Source of the DNA: DASQVO01 sp035640715
GTDB lineage: Bacteria > Actinomycetota > Actinomycetes > Streptosporangiales > Streptosporangiaceae
Direction of reading: 5' to 3'
NCBI GenBank assembly: GCA_035640715.1
Contig: DASQVO010000143.1
Coordinates: forward strand, 1-13,255
Length of the DNA stretch: 13,255 nt
Under the pieces are notes generated by a model. The model worked only from the letters and a program-made list of their open reading frames with translations. It was not told where the DNA came from and ran no database searches. The position numbers and the translations under genes are program-made. Positions 1 to 6,348 of the stretch are shown here, piece by piece; the stretch's first letter is position 1, and every line of letters starts with the position of its first letter.

Positions 1-54
1 AGCAGCCGTCTTGTAAACGGCAGGTCAGCGGTTCGAATCCGCTCACCGGCTCCA
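1..54 (+). tRNA. tRNA-Thr (TGT anticodon), 5' part cut off by the window edge
   Basis: Only the 3' portion is present. The anticodon arm has stem GCCGT/ACGGC around the 7-base loop CTTGTAA, giving anticodon TGT (threonine). The T arm is AGCGG-TTCGAAT-CCGCT with all five pairs. The acceptor 3' strand CACCGGC is followed by discriminator T and an encoded CCA ending at 54. The D arm and the 5' acceptor strand lie outside the window. tRNA 3' ends are common integration sites, but no second copy of this end was found downstream. Confidence 0.95.
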
Positions 55-116
55 CGTCAGGCCGCGATTTCGAACGCCGGATCGAGGCTGTGTCGGTCAC
101 ATCGGCCGCCGCGGTG

Positions 117-175
117 GCCACGGGCACGCCATGCCGGCTCAGGTGCTCTGTTGAGATCCCGGCATGTCCCGTGGC
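117..175 (+). repeat. Long imperfect hairpin after the tRNA (possible tRNA terminator)
   Basis: GCCACGGG (117-124) pairs with CCCGTGGC (168-175) and CATGCCGG (130-137) pairs with CCGGCATG (159-166). A 5-base/1-base internal loop separates the two helices. CTCA (138-141) can add four pairs with TGAG (152-155) near the apex, so about 20 pairs form in all. No T-run follows. It could terminate the tRNA transcript, as U-less hairpins are common in high-GC actinomycetes, or be a structured leader. Its function is inferred only from position. Confidence 0.4.
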
Positions 176-193
176 AGGCACGTGCTGTCAGCG

Positions 194-229
194 CCCTTCA
201 TCATCCTTTCACTGTCACGCCGCATCCTT
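194..229 (+). repeat. 36 bp dispersed repeat, copy 1 (upstream of the lipoprotein gene)
   Basis: This copy matches 1437-1472 at 31 of 36 positions without gaps. It lies 98 bp upstream of the lipoprotein start. Units TTCAT (197) and TTCAC (208) are 11 bp apart, the spacing of direct-repeat sites for OmpR/PhoP-type regulators. The five mismatches (202, 208, 217, 220, 229) are all multiples of three apart, which instead looks like a translated segment. A GTG at 182 opens a 17-codon frame through it (to TAA 233-235) containing PFIILSLSRRIL; copy 2 reads PFMILSLSRRIL. Operator or leader peptide cannot be decided here. Confidence 0.6.
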
Positions 230-231
230 GG

Positions 232-261
232 GTAAACGCAAGGCTTACGCGAGTAAACGCA
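232..261 (+). repeat. Direct repeat GTAAACGCA x2, 21 bp apart
   Basis: GTAAACGCA occurs at 232-240 and 253-261, exactly two helical turns apart, with a related inverted TTACGC between them. The variant GTGAACGCA lies at 1479-1487, just after copy 2 of the 36 bp repeat, so the same short motif accompanies both copies. The regular spacing suits binding of a dimeric regulator on one DNA face. No regulator is encoded in the window. Confidence 0.4.
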
Positions 262-327
262 GGGCCGGCCGCCAACCGGACGCGGCAGCCGCCGTGACAG
301 CGGACCCGGCCAGAGAAAGAGCACCTG

Positions 328-1239
328 ATGCGCAAGTTGCGAGCAGCCGGCGTCCTGGCCGGCATTTGCATAACGGCAGCATGCAGCTCGCCGCCGACGG
401 CGACACCCGCCGTCGGCGGCGGTAACCGGTCCAGCACGCCAGCCACCTCTCCCGGCCGGGCCGATCCGGGTGCCGCTGCCGCCAGCGCCACCGCTGCACC
501 CGTGCCGCCGCAGGTCACCATCTCCCGGGTGCGGACCGCGGACGGCTCGGTCGTGACCATCGCGGCCTTCCACGGCCCGGTGCAGTACGTGCTGCACAAC
601 GGCAGCCAGGACCCCGGGCGCGCATATGCCAGGCTGGTCCACGCCGGTCCCGCCGTCACCGGTGCCGAGCGGCAGCGCCTGCTCGCCGCCTTCAACGGCG
701 GGTTCAAGATGCGCTCGCGTGCCGGGGGCTACGAGCAGGAAGGCCACGTATTGCGCGCGCTGCGCCACGGCCTTGCCAGCCTGGTGATCGACCGCTCCGG
801 CCGGGCCCGGATCGGGGTCTGGGGCGCCGGCGTGCCCGCACCGGGCGAGGCGGTCTACAGCGTCCGGCAGAACCTTTGGCCGCTCGTCATTAACGGGAAG
901 CCGACCGCCGAGTCGGCCAGATGGTGGCGGTGGGGAGGCACCGTTGGCCACGCCGAGTACGTCGCCCGCAGCGCGATCGGCCAGGACGCCTCCGGTGACC
1001 TCATCTACGCCGCGAGCATGTCCACGATCCCGGCCGATCTGGCGGATGCGCTGGCCCGCAGCGGTGCGCGGATCGCGATGGAGCTCGACATCAACTCCGA
1101 ATGGGTCCAGCTGGACACCGCCCACACGCCGGGTGGCCCGCTCACCGCCGCTGTGCCCGGCCAGATCCGCCCGGCTGACCAGTACCTCACCGGCTGGACC
1201 CGGGACTACTTCACCGTCCTGGCCCCGCCCACCGGATGA
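328..1239 (+). CDS. Lipoprotein with phosphodiester glycosidase (NAGPA/DUF2233) domain
   Basis: A 303-residue exported lipoprotein. The N-terminus has a short basic region, a hydrophobic stretch and a lipobox ITAAC with the lipidated Cys at 19. A Ser/Thr/Pro/Ala-rich linker (about 20-60) follows, then the catalytic domain (about 65-300). Family-like segments are FNGGF (122-126), the GQDASGDLIYAA strand (218-229), MELDINSEW (251-259) and the closing TRDYFTVL (291-298). The family includes the mammalian 'uncovering' enzyme that removes N-acetylglucosamine from a phosphodiester; bacterial members are largely unassigned, so a role on sugar-phosphate groups of the cell surface is inference. The ATG at 328 follows an AGAGAAAGAG purine stretch at good distance and gives a complete signal peptide. 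The TGA overlaps an ATG at 1236, but that frame is not thought to start there (see the reductase). Confidence 0.85.
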   Translation: MRKLRAAGVLAGICITAACSSPPTATPAVGGGNRSSTPATSPGRADPGAAAASATAAPVPPQVTISRVRTADGSVVTIAAFHGPVQYVLHNGSQDPGRAYARLVHAGPAVTGAERQRLLAAFNGGFKMRSRAGGYEQEGHVLRALRHGLASLVIDRSGRARIGVWGAGVPAPGEAVYSVRQNLWPLVINGKPTAESARWWRWGGTVGHAEYVARSAIGQDASGDLIYAASMSTIPADLADALARSGARIAMELDINSEWVQLDTAHTPGGPLTAAVPGQIRPADQYLTGWTRDYFTVLAPPTG

Positions 1240-1305
1240 CCAGCAAGGGCGCCGCCGGTCATCGTCGCCAGCGGCCCCATGACCACGCGTCACTAACCGC
1301 GGAAG

Positions 1306-1387
1306 GCACAGGCCCGGCGACGAGGCCAGCAGGCCTGTGCGGTGAGGCCAGCAGGCTTGTGCGGCGAGACCAGCAGGCCTGTGCGTG
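1306..1387 (+). repeat. Three tandem 22 bp repeats with an upstream complementary arm
   Basis: Units start at 1322, 1344 and 1366 (consensus GAGGCCAGCAGGCCTGTGCG plus two variable bases) and end at 1387. Each holds GGCC-AGCA-GG(C/T)C-like self-complementarity. GCACAGGCC at 1306-1314 is a perfect complement of GGCCTGTGC at 1332-1340 and again at 1376-1384; the middle unit differs by one base (GGCTTGTGC, 1354-1362). One 5' arm thus has three competing 3' arms, as expected of an attenuator or simply of a repeat expansion. It lies in the 233 bp spacer before the reductase gene. Unit number and unit size (22 bp, no spacers) rule out CRISPR. Confidence 0.75.
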
Positions 1388-1436
1388 TGGCGCGGAACAC
1401 CCTTCGAACCGGGTTGCGCTTTGCCGGGCGCAGTGC

Positions 1437-1472
1437 CCCTTCATGATCCTGTCACTGTCCCGGCGCATCCTA
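1437..1472 (+). repeat. 36 bp dispersed repeat, copy 2 (at the reductase start)
   Basis: Second copy of the element at 194-229. It ends immediately before the ATG chosen for the reductase (1473). It is in frame with that gene, reading PFMILSLSRRIL, and all five differences from copy 1 fall on third codon positions in this frame. It may carry the promoter and operator for a transcript that is leaderless or nearly so, or it may be translated as an N-terminal or leader segment starting at ATG 1443. Confidence 0.6.
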
Positions 1473-2879
1473 ATGCGCGTGAACGCACGCGCGATCTCCC
1501 CCACTCAGCTGGCGTCTGCTGCCGCCCGCCCCGGCAGGCGCCGGCCGCCAGGCACCGGTTCCCCCGCGCCTCGTCCGGCACTCGTCCGGGTGGCTCTGCT
1601 GGTGGCCGGCGGCGGGCTGGGGGCGACGACGGCGCTCGCGATAACGGCGGAAACCGCCAGCCAGCTCACCGCCGCAGGCGGGCCCGTGACCTTTGCCGGG
1701 AACGTCACCGGCATGGTGGGCACATATCTGGCTCTGATGATGGTGCTGCTAGTGAGCCGCATCCCTTTTATGGAGCGAGTGCTCGGGCAGGATGGCTTGC
1801 TGCGCTGGCACCGGCGGCTCGCCCCGTGGCCGATCAGCCTGCTTGCCGCCCACGCGGTGGCGATCACCGTCGGCTACGCGCAGGCAGCCAGAACCGGCCT
1901 GTGGCATCAGGTGGACACGCTCATCATGTCGTATCCGGACATTCTCGCCGCCACGGTCGGCCTGGCCCTGATGTGCCTGGCCGGCGTGGTCTCGATCCGG
2001 GCCATCCGGCGGCGCGTGCGGCGGGAAGTCTGGTGGACCGTTCACCTTTACCTCTACCTGGCGCTGGCGATTTCCTTCGCTCACGTCATCGTGCTCGGGC
2101 CGTCGTTCGTCGGCCATCCCCTTACCCAGGTCGTGTGGTCCGTGGCGTGGGCAGGAACGGCCGGGCTCGTGCTGGCTTACCGGGTGGGCCTGCCCGTACT
2201 CCGCAGCTTCCGCCACCGCCTGCGCGTAGCCGAGGTGCGGCCCGAGGGGCCCGGCGTCGTGTCCGTTGTCTGCCAGGGCCGGCGCCTCGACCGCCTTCCG
2301 GTATCCGGCGGGCAGTTCTTCTGCTGGCGCTTCCTCACCCGGGACATGTGGTGGCAGGCCCATCCCTATTCCCTGTCGGCGCTTCCGCAGCCGCCTTACC
2401 TGCGGCTGACCGTCAAGGGGGTCGGCGACCACTCCGCCGCGCTGGCCCGGCTCGAGCCGGGAACCTGGGTCGCTGTCGAAGGGCCGTACGGGACGTTCAC
2501 CCGGCATGCCCAGCGCCGGCCACGTGCGCTCCTGGTTGCCGCCGGGATCGGCGTGACCGCCATACGGGCGCTGCTGGAAGACCTGCCGCGGGGCAGTCGG
2601 CCGGTCGTCCTGCTGCGGGTCACCCGGCGGGAAGACCTCGTGCTCGGCACGGAGATCGCCGACCTCGTTAAGCGCCGTGGCGGAAAGTTGCACGAGCTGA
2701 CCGGTACCCGCGAGCAGGCCGCCATCGATGAGCGCTCACTGCCTCGTATCGTCCCTGACTTCAGCCAGCGCGACATCTATGTGTGCGGGCCGGAGGGTTT
2801 CGTGACCGAAGTCGTCAAGGTGGCGAAGTCCCTCGGCGTGCCCGGTGAAGCCATCCACCATGAGGCATTCGCCATCTGA
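1473..2879 (+). CDS. Membrane flavocytochrome reductase (ferric-reductase-like TM domain + FAD/NAD(P)H domain)
   Basis: A 468-residue integral membrane oxidoreductase that should pass electrons from cytoplasmic NAD(P)H through FAD and haem to the outer face. Six hydrophobic segments lie at about 37-58, 78-96, 119-137, 155-177, 187-209 and 217-238. His pairs H113/H127 and H191/H204 have the 13-14 residue spacing of haem ligands in ferric reductase-like domains. The soluble half has the FAD motif HPYSLS (297-302), GPYGTF (337-342), the nucleotide loop GIGVTAIR (358-365) and CGPEGF (438-443). No clear ribosome site precedes ATG 1473, ATG 1443 or GTG 1479. ATG 1473 is chosen because it follows the repeat element. 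The frame is open back to ATG 1236, but those extra residues look non-protein-like. Its partner is the FMN-binding protein 17 bp downstream. Confidence 0.85.
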   Translation: MRVNARAISPTQLASAAARPGRRRPPGTGSPAPRPALVRVALLVAGGGLGATTALAITAETASQLTAAGGPVTFAGNVTGMVGTYLALMMVLLVSRIPFMERVLGQDGLLRWHRRLAPWPISLLAAHAVAITVGYAQAARTGLWHQVDTLIMSYPDILAATVGLALMCLAGVVSIRAIRRRVRREVWWTVHLYLYLALAISFAHVIVLGPSFVGHPLTQVVWSVAWAGTAGLVLAYRVGLPVLRSFRHRLRVAEVRPEGPGVVSVVCQGRRLDRLPVSGGQFFCWRFLTRDMWWQAHPYSLSALPQPPYLRLTVKGVGDHSAALARLEPGTWVAVEGPYGTFTRHAQRRPRALLVAAGIGVTAIRALLEDLPRGSRPVVLLRVTRREDLVLGTEIADLVKRRGGKLHELTGTREQAAIDERSLPRIVPDFSQRDIYVCGPEGFVTEVVKVAKSLGVPGEAIHHEAFAI

Positions 2880-2896
2880 AAGACAGGAGAACAGCC

Positions 2897-3367
2897 ATGA
2901 AGGGGACACCACTGCTGGTCCTCGCCGGAACCGTCGCCGGCTTCGTCGGGGTCCTCAGCTTCCACACCCGCCCGGCCTCGTCAACCGCGCTCCCCGCATC
3001 CGGTGCCCAGCCGGGCGGCGCGCGGAGCGGGCACTCCGCCGCATCGCCGACATCAGTGCCCGCGACTCCCACCGCGGCCAGCGGAGCCGTCCGTAGCGCT
3101 ATGGGATCGAGCGTGCAGTTCGGCTACGGGGTGCTGTCCGTCAAGGTCACGGTGCACGGGACCCGCATCACCGACGTTTCGGTCCCCGCCATCCAGACCG
3201 CCGAGCCGACGTCCCAGCAGATCAACGCGCAGGCCATTCCGATGCTCCGCTCTGAGGTGCTGTCGGCCCAGAACGCCAGGATCAATGGGATCAGCGGCGC
3301 CACCTACACGAGCGAGGCCTACGTCCAGTCCCTGCAGGCGGCCCTTGACAAGCTGCACGTCAAATGA
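2897..3367 (+). CDS. Membrane-anchored FMN-binding domain protein
   Basis: A 156-residue exported protein of the FMN-binding (NqrC/RnfG-like) family. These carry FMN covalently on a threonine outside the membrane and relay electrons. Residues 4-21 form a signal anchor, 25-65 a Pro/Ser/Thr/Ala-rich tether, and about 70-156 the domain. The attachment motif is SGATYTS (133-139), with T136 the expected flavinylated residue. The family consensus is Dxx(S/T)GAT; here the Asp position is Asn (N130, codon AAT), an unusual change. ATG 2897 follows a clear AGGAGA ribosome site. Position right after the reductase suggests that electrons flow from reductase to this protein. The stop overlaps the start of the broken apbE (ATGA at 3364), as in a translationally coupled operon. 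Confidence 0.88.
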   Translation: MKGTPLLVLAGTVAGFVGVLSFHTRPASSTALPASGAQPGGARSGHSAASPTSVPATPTAASGAVRSAMGSSVQFGYGVLSVKVTVHGTRITDVSVPAIQTAEPTSQQINAQAIPMLRSEVLSAQNARINGISGATYTSEAYVQSLQAALDKLHVK

Positions 3368-3744
3368 CCCGGCCAGAAACGGCGCGGGCGGGGCAGCGAT
3401 CAGAGGCGGCAGGCGAGGACATCAGCGGGGCACCGCTCGTCACGCGCACCCTGCAGGTGATGGGCACCGTCGTCTCGACATCCATGCCGCCGTGGCAACC
3501 TCGGGTACCTACGAGCGGGGGCCGCACCTTTTCGACCCGGCCACCGGGCGGCCAGGAAACCGGGCCGTCTCAGCCACCGTCACCGGCCCCAGCCTGGCCC
3601 TCGCCGACGCCCTGGCCACTGCGGTGGCCGTAGGTGGCGACGGGCGCGCTGGCGGCGGTGGCCGCACTCGACGGGTACGCCGCCTACCTGATCCGCCCGG
3701 ACGGTACCGAGGCGGACACCGGCGGCATCGATTTCGTCTCTTGA
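3364..3744 (+). pseudogene. apbE: apbE remnant (FAD:protein FMN transferase), internally deleted and frameshifted
   Basis: Intact ApbE enzymes (roughly 250-350 residues) transfer FMN from FAD to the threonine of SGAT motifs such as the one in the preceding gene. Here only both ends remain. The N-terminal TLQVMGTVVS reads in the frame of ATG 3364 up to about 3477. From about 3477 a different frame gives DIHAAVATSGTYERG, DPATGRP and LALADALATAVAVGG, typical of the ApbE C-terminal third. From about 3646 the first frame resumes with ALAAVAALDGYAAYLIRPDG and stops at TGA 3742. The flavin- and metal-binding middle, well over 100 residues, is absent. So there is one large deletion and two frame changes. 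A sequencing error could explain a frame change but not the deletion. The start overlaps the upstream stop, preserving the ancestral coupling. Confidence 0.85.
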
Positions 3745-3764
3745 GGACCGTCTCACCCGCGGAT

Positions 3765-5129
3765 TCACGCAGAAGAACGGGGCTGGCGGTAACTTTCAGC
3801 GACGATGAATGCGAGGTCTAGTGACTGGCTGCGGTTGAGCCGCGGATCACAGGCGGTCTCGTACCGCTGGTGCAGGTCGTCTTCGGCGATCTGGTGACTG
3901 CCGCCGATGCACTCGGTCACGTTGTCACCGGTGAATTCGATATGGATTCCGCCCGGATGGGTGCCGAGCGCCCGGTGCACATCGAAGAACCCGCGCACCT
4001 CCTCCAGGATGTCGTCGAACCGCCTTGTCTTGTGACCGCTGGGAGCCTCGAACGTGTTGCCATGCATCGGATCGCAGACCCAGGCCACCGGCGTCCCTGC
4101 CCGGGTGACCGCCTGGATCAGGGAAGGAAGGAGGTCACGGACCCGGGCGGCGCCCATCCGGCTGATAAACGTGAGCCGTCCGGGCTCACCGGAGGGGTTG
4201 AGCGCCGTGGCGAGCGCGAGGACATCCTCGGGCGTGGTGGAAGGGCCCAGCTTAACCCCGATGGGGTTGCGGATGCCCCGGGCGAACTCAATGTGCGCAC
4301 CGCCGGTGGCGCGGGTGCGCTCCCCGATCCAGAGGAAGTGCGCAGAGGCGTCATAGCGCAGCCGGGTGTCAGGATCGGACCTGGTCAGGGCCTGCTCGTA
4401 GTCGAGGAGCAGCGCCTCGTGACTGGTGTACAGCTCCACCGAGCGCAGTTCCTGGGGATTGGCTCCGCAGGCGCGCATGAACGCGAGCGCCCGGTCTATC
4501 TCGTCGGCCAGGCGTTCATAGTGCTGTCCCGATGGACTTTCCCTGACGAAATCCTGGTTCCACTCGTGTGCTTGATGCAGGGCCGCGTAACCGCCGGTTA
4601 TGAGGGCGCGGCACAGGTTAAGCGTGACCGCGGAGCAGTGGTATGCGCGGAGCAGCCTGCCCGGGTCGGGCGTTCTGGCCTCCGGGGTGAACTCGAAGCC
4701 GTTGACGGCGTCGCCGCGGTAGGCGGGCAGTTCGACGCCCTCGCGTACCTCGGCCGGACGGGACCGGGGCTTGGCGAACTGGCCGGCTATTCGTCCGATC
4801 TTGATGACGGGCACGCTCGCCCCGTAGGTGAGCACCAGTGCCATCTGCAGCAACGTCCGCAGTTTGGCGCGGACCGCCTCGGCGGTCGCGCCTTCGAATG
4901 TCTCCGCGCAGTCACCGCCCTGCAGTATGAACGCCTCTCCTCGCGTCACCGCGGCGAGGCGCTCCCGCAGCAGTTCGCACTCGCCGGCGAAGACGAGCGG
5001 CGGGAGCGCGGCCAGCTCGCTGGTCACCGCATTCAGCCGGCTGCGGCTGGGCCACTCCGGCTGCTGGCTTGCGGGCAGGCCGTGCCAGGTTCCCGGTACC
5101 GGCGCGACGCCCGTCGCTGCGGCCGTCAT
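3765..5129 (-). CDS. aroG: Class II 3-deoxy-D-arabino-heptulosonate 7-phosphate (DAHP) synthase
   Basis: A 454-residue cytoplasmic enzyme, the usual length for the plant/actinobacterial class II type. It condenses phosphoenolpyruvate with erythrose 4-phosphate in the first step of the shikimate pathway. The metal ligands are all visible: C74 in QGGDCAETF, H356 in CDPMHGNT, E398 in HIEFTGDN and D428 in ACDPRLN. Each is 13 residues before the Mycobacterium tuberculosis AroG ligand as I recall it (C87, H369, E411, D441). KIGRIAGQFAKPRS (110-123) and GERTR (269-273) are further substrate-site segments. The ATG at 5129 has no strong ribosome site. No Trp-rich leader peptide is visible in the 83 bp upstream. 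It is probably the last gene of the leftward unit; whether it is the housekeeping enzyme or a pathway-specific paralogue cannot be told here. Confidence 0.93.
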   Translation of the reverse strand: MTAAATGVAPVPGTWHGLPASQQPEWPSRSRLNAVTSELAALPPLVFAGECELLRERLAAVTRGEAFILQGGDCAETFEGATAEAVRAKLRTLLQMALVLTYGASVPVIKIGRIAGQFAKPRSRPAEVREGVELPAYRGDAVNGFEFTPEARTPDPGRLLRAYHCSAVTLNLCRALITGGYAALHQAHEWNQDFVRESPSGQHYERLADEIDRALAFMRACGANPQELRSVELYTSHEALLLDYEQALTRSDPDTRLRYDASAHFLWIGERTRATGGAHIEFARGIRNPIGVKLGPSTTPEDVLALATALNPSGEPGRLTFISRMGAARVRDLLPSLIQAVTRAGTPVAWVCDPMHGNTFEAPSGHKTRRFDDILEEVRGFFDVHRALGTHPGGIHIEFTGDNVTECIGGSHQIAEDDLHQRYETACDPRLNRSQSLDLAFIVAESYRQPRSSA

Positions 5130-5212
5130 GGCCCGGTTCCCGGCGCTGAAAGGCTGAGCCAGATCACCCTTTCACCGTACCGGCGTGCCCGGTCCGTACT
5201 CCAATCCCGCTA

Positions 5213-6283
5213 TTACGGCGATCCGGGAGATCCGGGCATAACGGCCGCCGGGTTCACGCCAGGGATGCCGGCGTCAACGAGCATGGCATTCTGGGCAAAC
5301 ACCGAAAGCCAGTAGTTCATGCGCTCGGCGTTGGTGACGTCCTGCCAGTGCCGGAACAGGCCCTCGGCGTCGCCGAGCGGGAGGCGGCCTTCAACCTGGT
5401 GGATCTCGAGCGTGAATGACACGCGGTCCAGGCCGCACGCCTCCGCTGCGGTCGCCGTGATCGCTGCGAGCCCGGCCGGCCCGTACATCATGTCCAGGGA
5501 TTGGCGGCCTTCGTGGGAGAACGGGACCGGCAGCCGCTTCAGGAAGGTGAAGTGGTCGGAGAGGCCGCCGACGAGGGGATGCCCGTCGTGCAGGTGGAAG
5601 TGCAGATGCTTGCCGAGCCGCCCGATCGCACGGGTCATGTCCTGCACGTCCTGCACGACGCTCGCCACAGCATCCTGCACGTCTGCTGCCAAGCCGGGAA
5701 GGCGCTCGTCGGCGGGGCTGAGGCTCCGCAGGCTGAGACCCGGATGATCGCGCGCGAACCTGGCTGAGGCCTGCCTGATGCCAACGTGACCCACGTCGAT
5801 GCAGCAACTGATCCGGTCGGCGTCTTTGAGCTGCTCCGCCAGCTCGGCGAACCAGCCAGGCTCCAGGCCGGCCGCGTATTCGACGAACACCTGGGGCGCA
5901 CCCGGCCAATGGGCAATGCGCCTATCGAGCTCCCGGAGGGCAGCTACCGAGCGCTGAGTTTGCTCACCCATGTCGGCGTGGTCGTGGACGACCATGCCCG
6001 AAAGACGCCCGGCGAAGCGGGCGGCGAACTCCTCGACCACGCCGCGGTCCTGTTCGCGAAGCATATTCAGGCCGCGGTTCAGGTGAACCGTTGGCAGGCG
6101 CGAGTGCGGCGGTACGTACGGGAGCAAGCGGTCAAGCTCGTCCGGAGTGTCGGCGTACGTCTCGGCTGCCAGGCCTTCCTGGGCGAAGCGGAGGCCTGCG
6201 AGCCTGAGCAGCGCGTCATCGCCGGCGTACCGCTGCTGGAACAGGGCATGGACCGCGCCATGACCGGGTCCCGCACGATCCAT
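5213..6283 (-). CDS. Xylose-isomerase-like TIM-barrel protein, function unknown
   Basis: A 356-residue soluble protein. Charged motifs at strand ends fit a divalent-metal TIM barrel of the xylose isomerase/AP endonuclease 2 type: VFVEYAAG (E135), CIDVGH (D163, H166), HFHLHDGH (H228-H235) and FTLEIH (E293), with VVHDHAD (98-104) as a further candidate. Such folds serve sugar isomerases, epimerases and dehydratases, but no subfamily was recognised and the substrate is unknown. ATG 6283 has a convincing ribosome site (GAGGGAG, 5 bases upstream). The C-terminus MPGSPGSP comes from a 9 bp tandem repeat next to the stop. It sits between the LLM oxidoreductase (65 bp upstream) and DAHP synthase (83 bp downstream), so an organic-acid or sugar-phosphate substrate is a reasonable guess only. 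Confidence 0.75.
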   Translation of the reverse strand: MDRAGPGHGAVHALFQQRYAGDDALLRLAGLRFAQEGLAAETYADTPDELDRLLPYVPPHSRLPTVHLNRGLNMLREQDRGVVEEFAARFAGRLSGMVVHDHADMGEQTQRSVAALRELDRRIAHWPGAPQVFVEYAAGLEPGWFAELAEQLKDADRISCCIDVGHVGIRQASARFARDHPGLSLRSLSPADERLPGLAADVQDAVASVVQDVQDMTRAIGRLGKHLHFHLHDGHPLVGGLSDHFTFLKRLPVPFSHEGRQSLDMMYGPAGLAAITATAAEACGLDRVSFTLEIHQVEGRLPLGDAEGLFRHWQDVTNAERMNYWLSVFAQNAMLVDAGIPGVNPAAVMPGSPGSP

Positions 6284-6348
6284 AACACTCCCTCAGCTAT
6301 CCACGCTGCATTGCCACTGTAGTCCCCGGGCAGCAGCGGCCGCGCGGC

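Noticed and set aside
1..54. tRNA 3' end as an integration (att) site for a mobile element
   Set aside because: No direct repeat of the tRNA end was found in the window and there is no integrase or phage gene. The far boundary could lie outside the window, so this is not excluded beyond it.
1322..1387. Possible CRISPR array
   Set aside because: The three 22 bp units abut directly without spacers and no cas genes are nearby.
1236..1472. In-frame N-terminal extension of the reductase starting at an ATG overlapping the lipoprotein stop
   Set aside because: The added ~79 residues are made of translated 22 bp repeats and lack any membrane or domain character; there is no ribosome site. Kept only as an alternative, because the 36 bp element shows third-position differences in this frame.
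5130..5212. Trp-rich attenuator peptide before DAHP synthase
   Set aside because: The minus-strand spacer holds only short frames without tryptophan runs.
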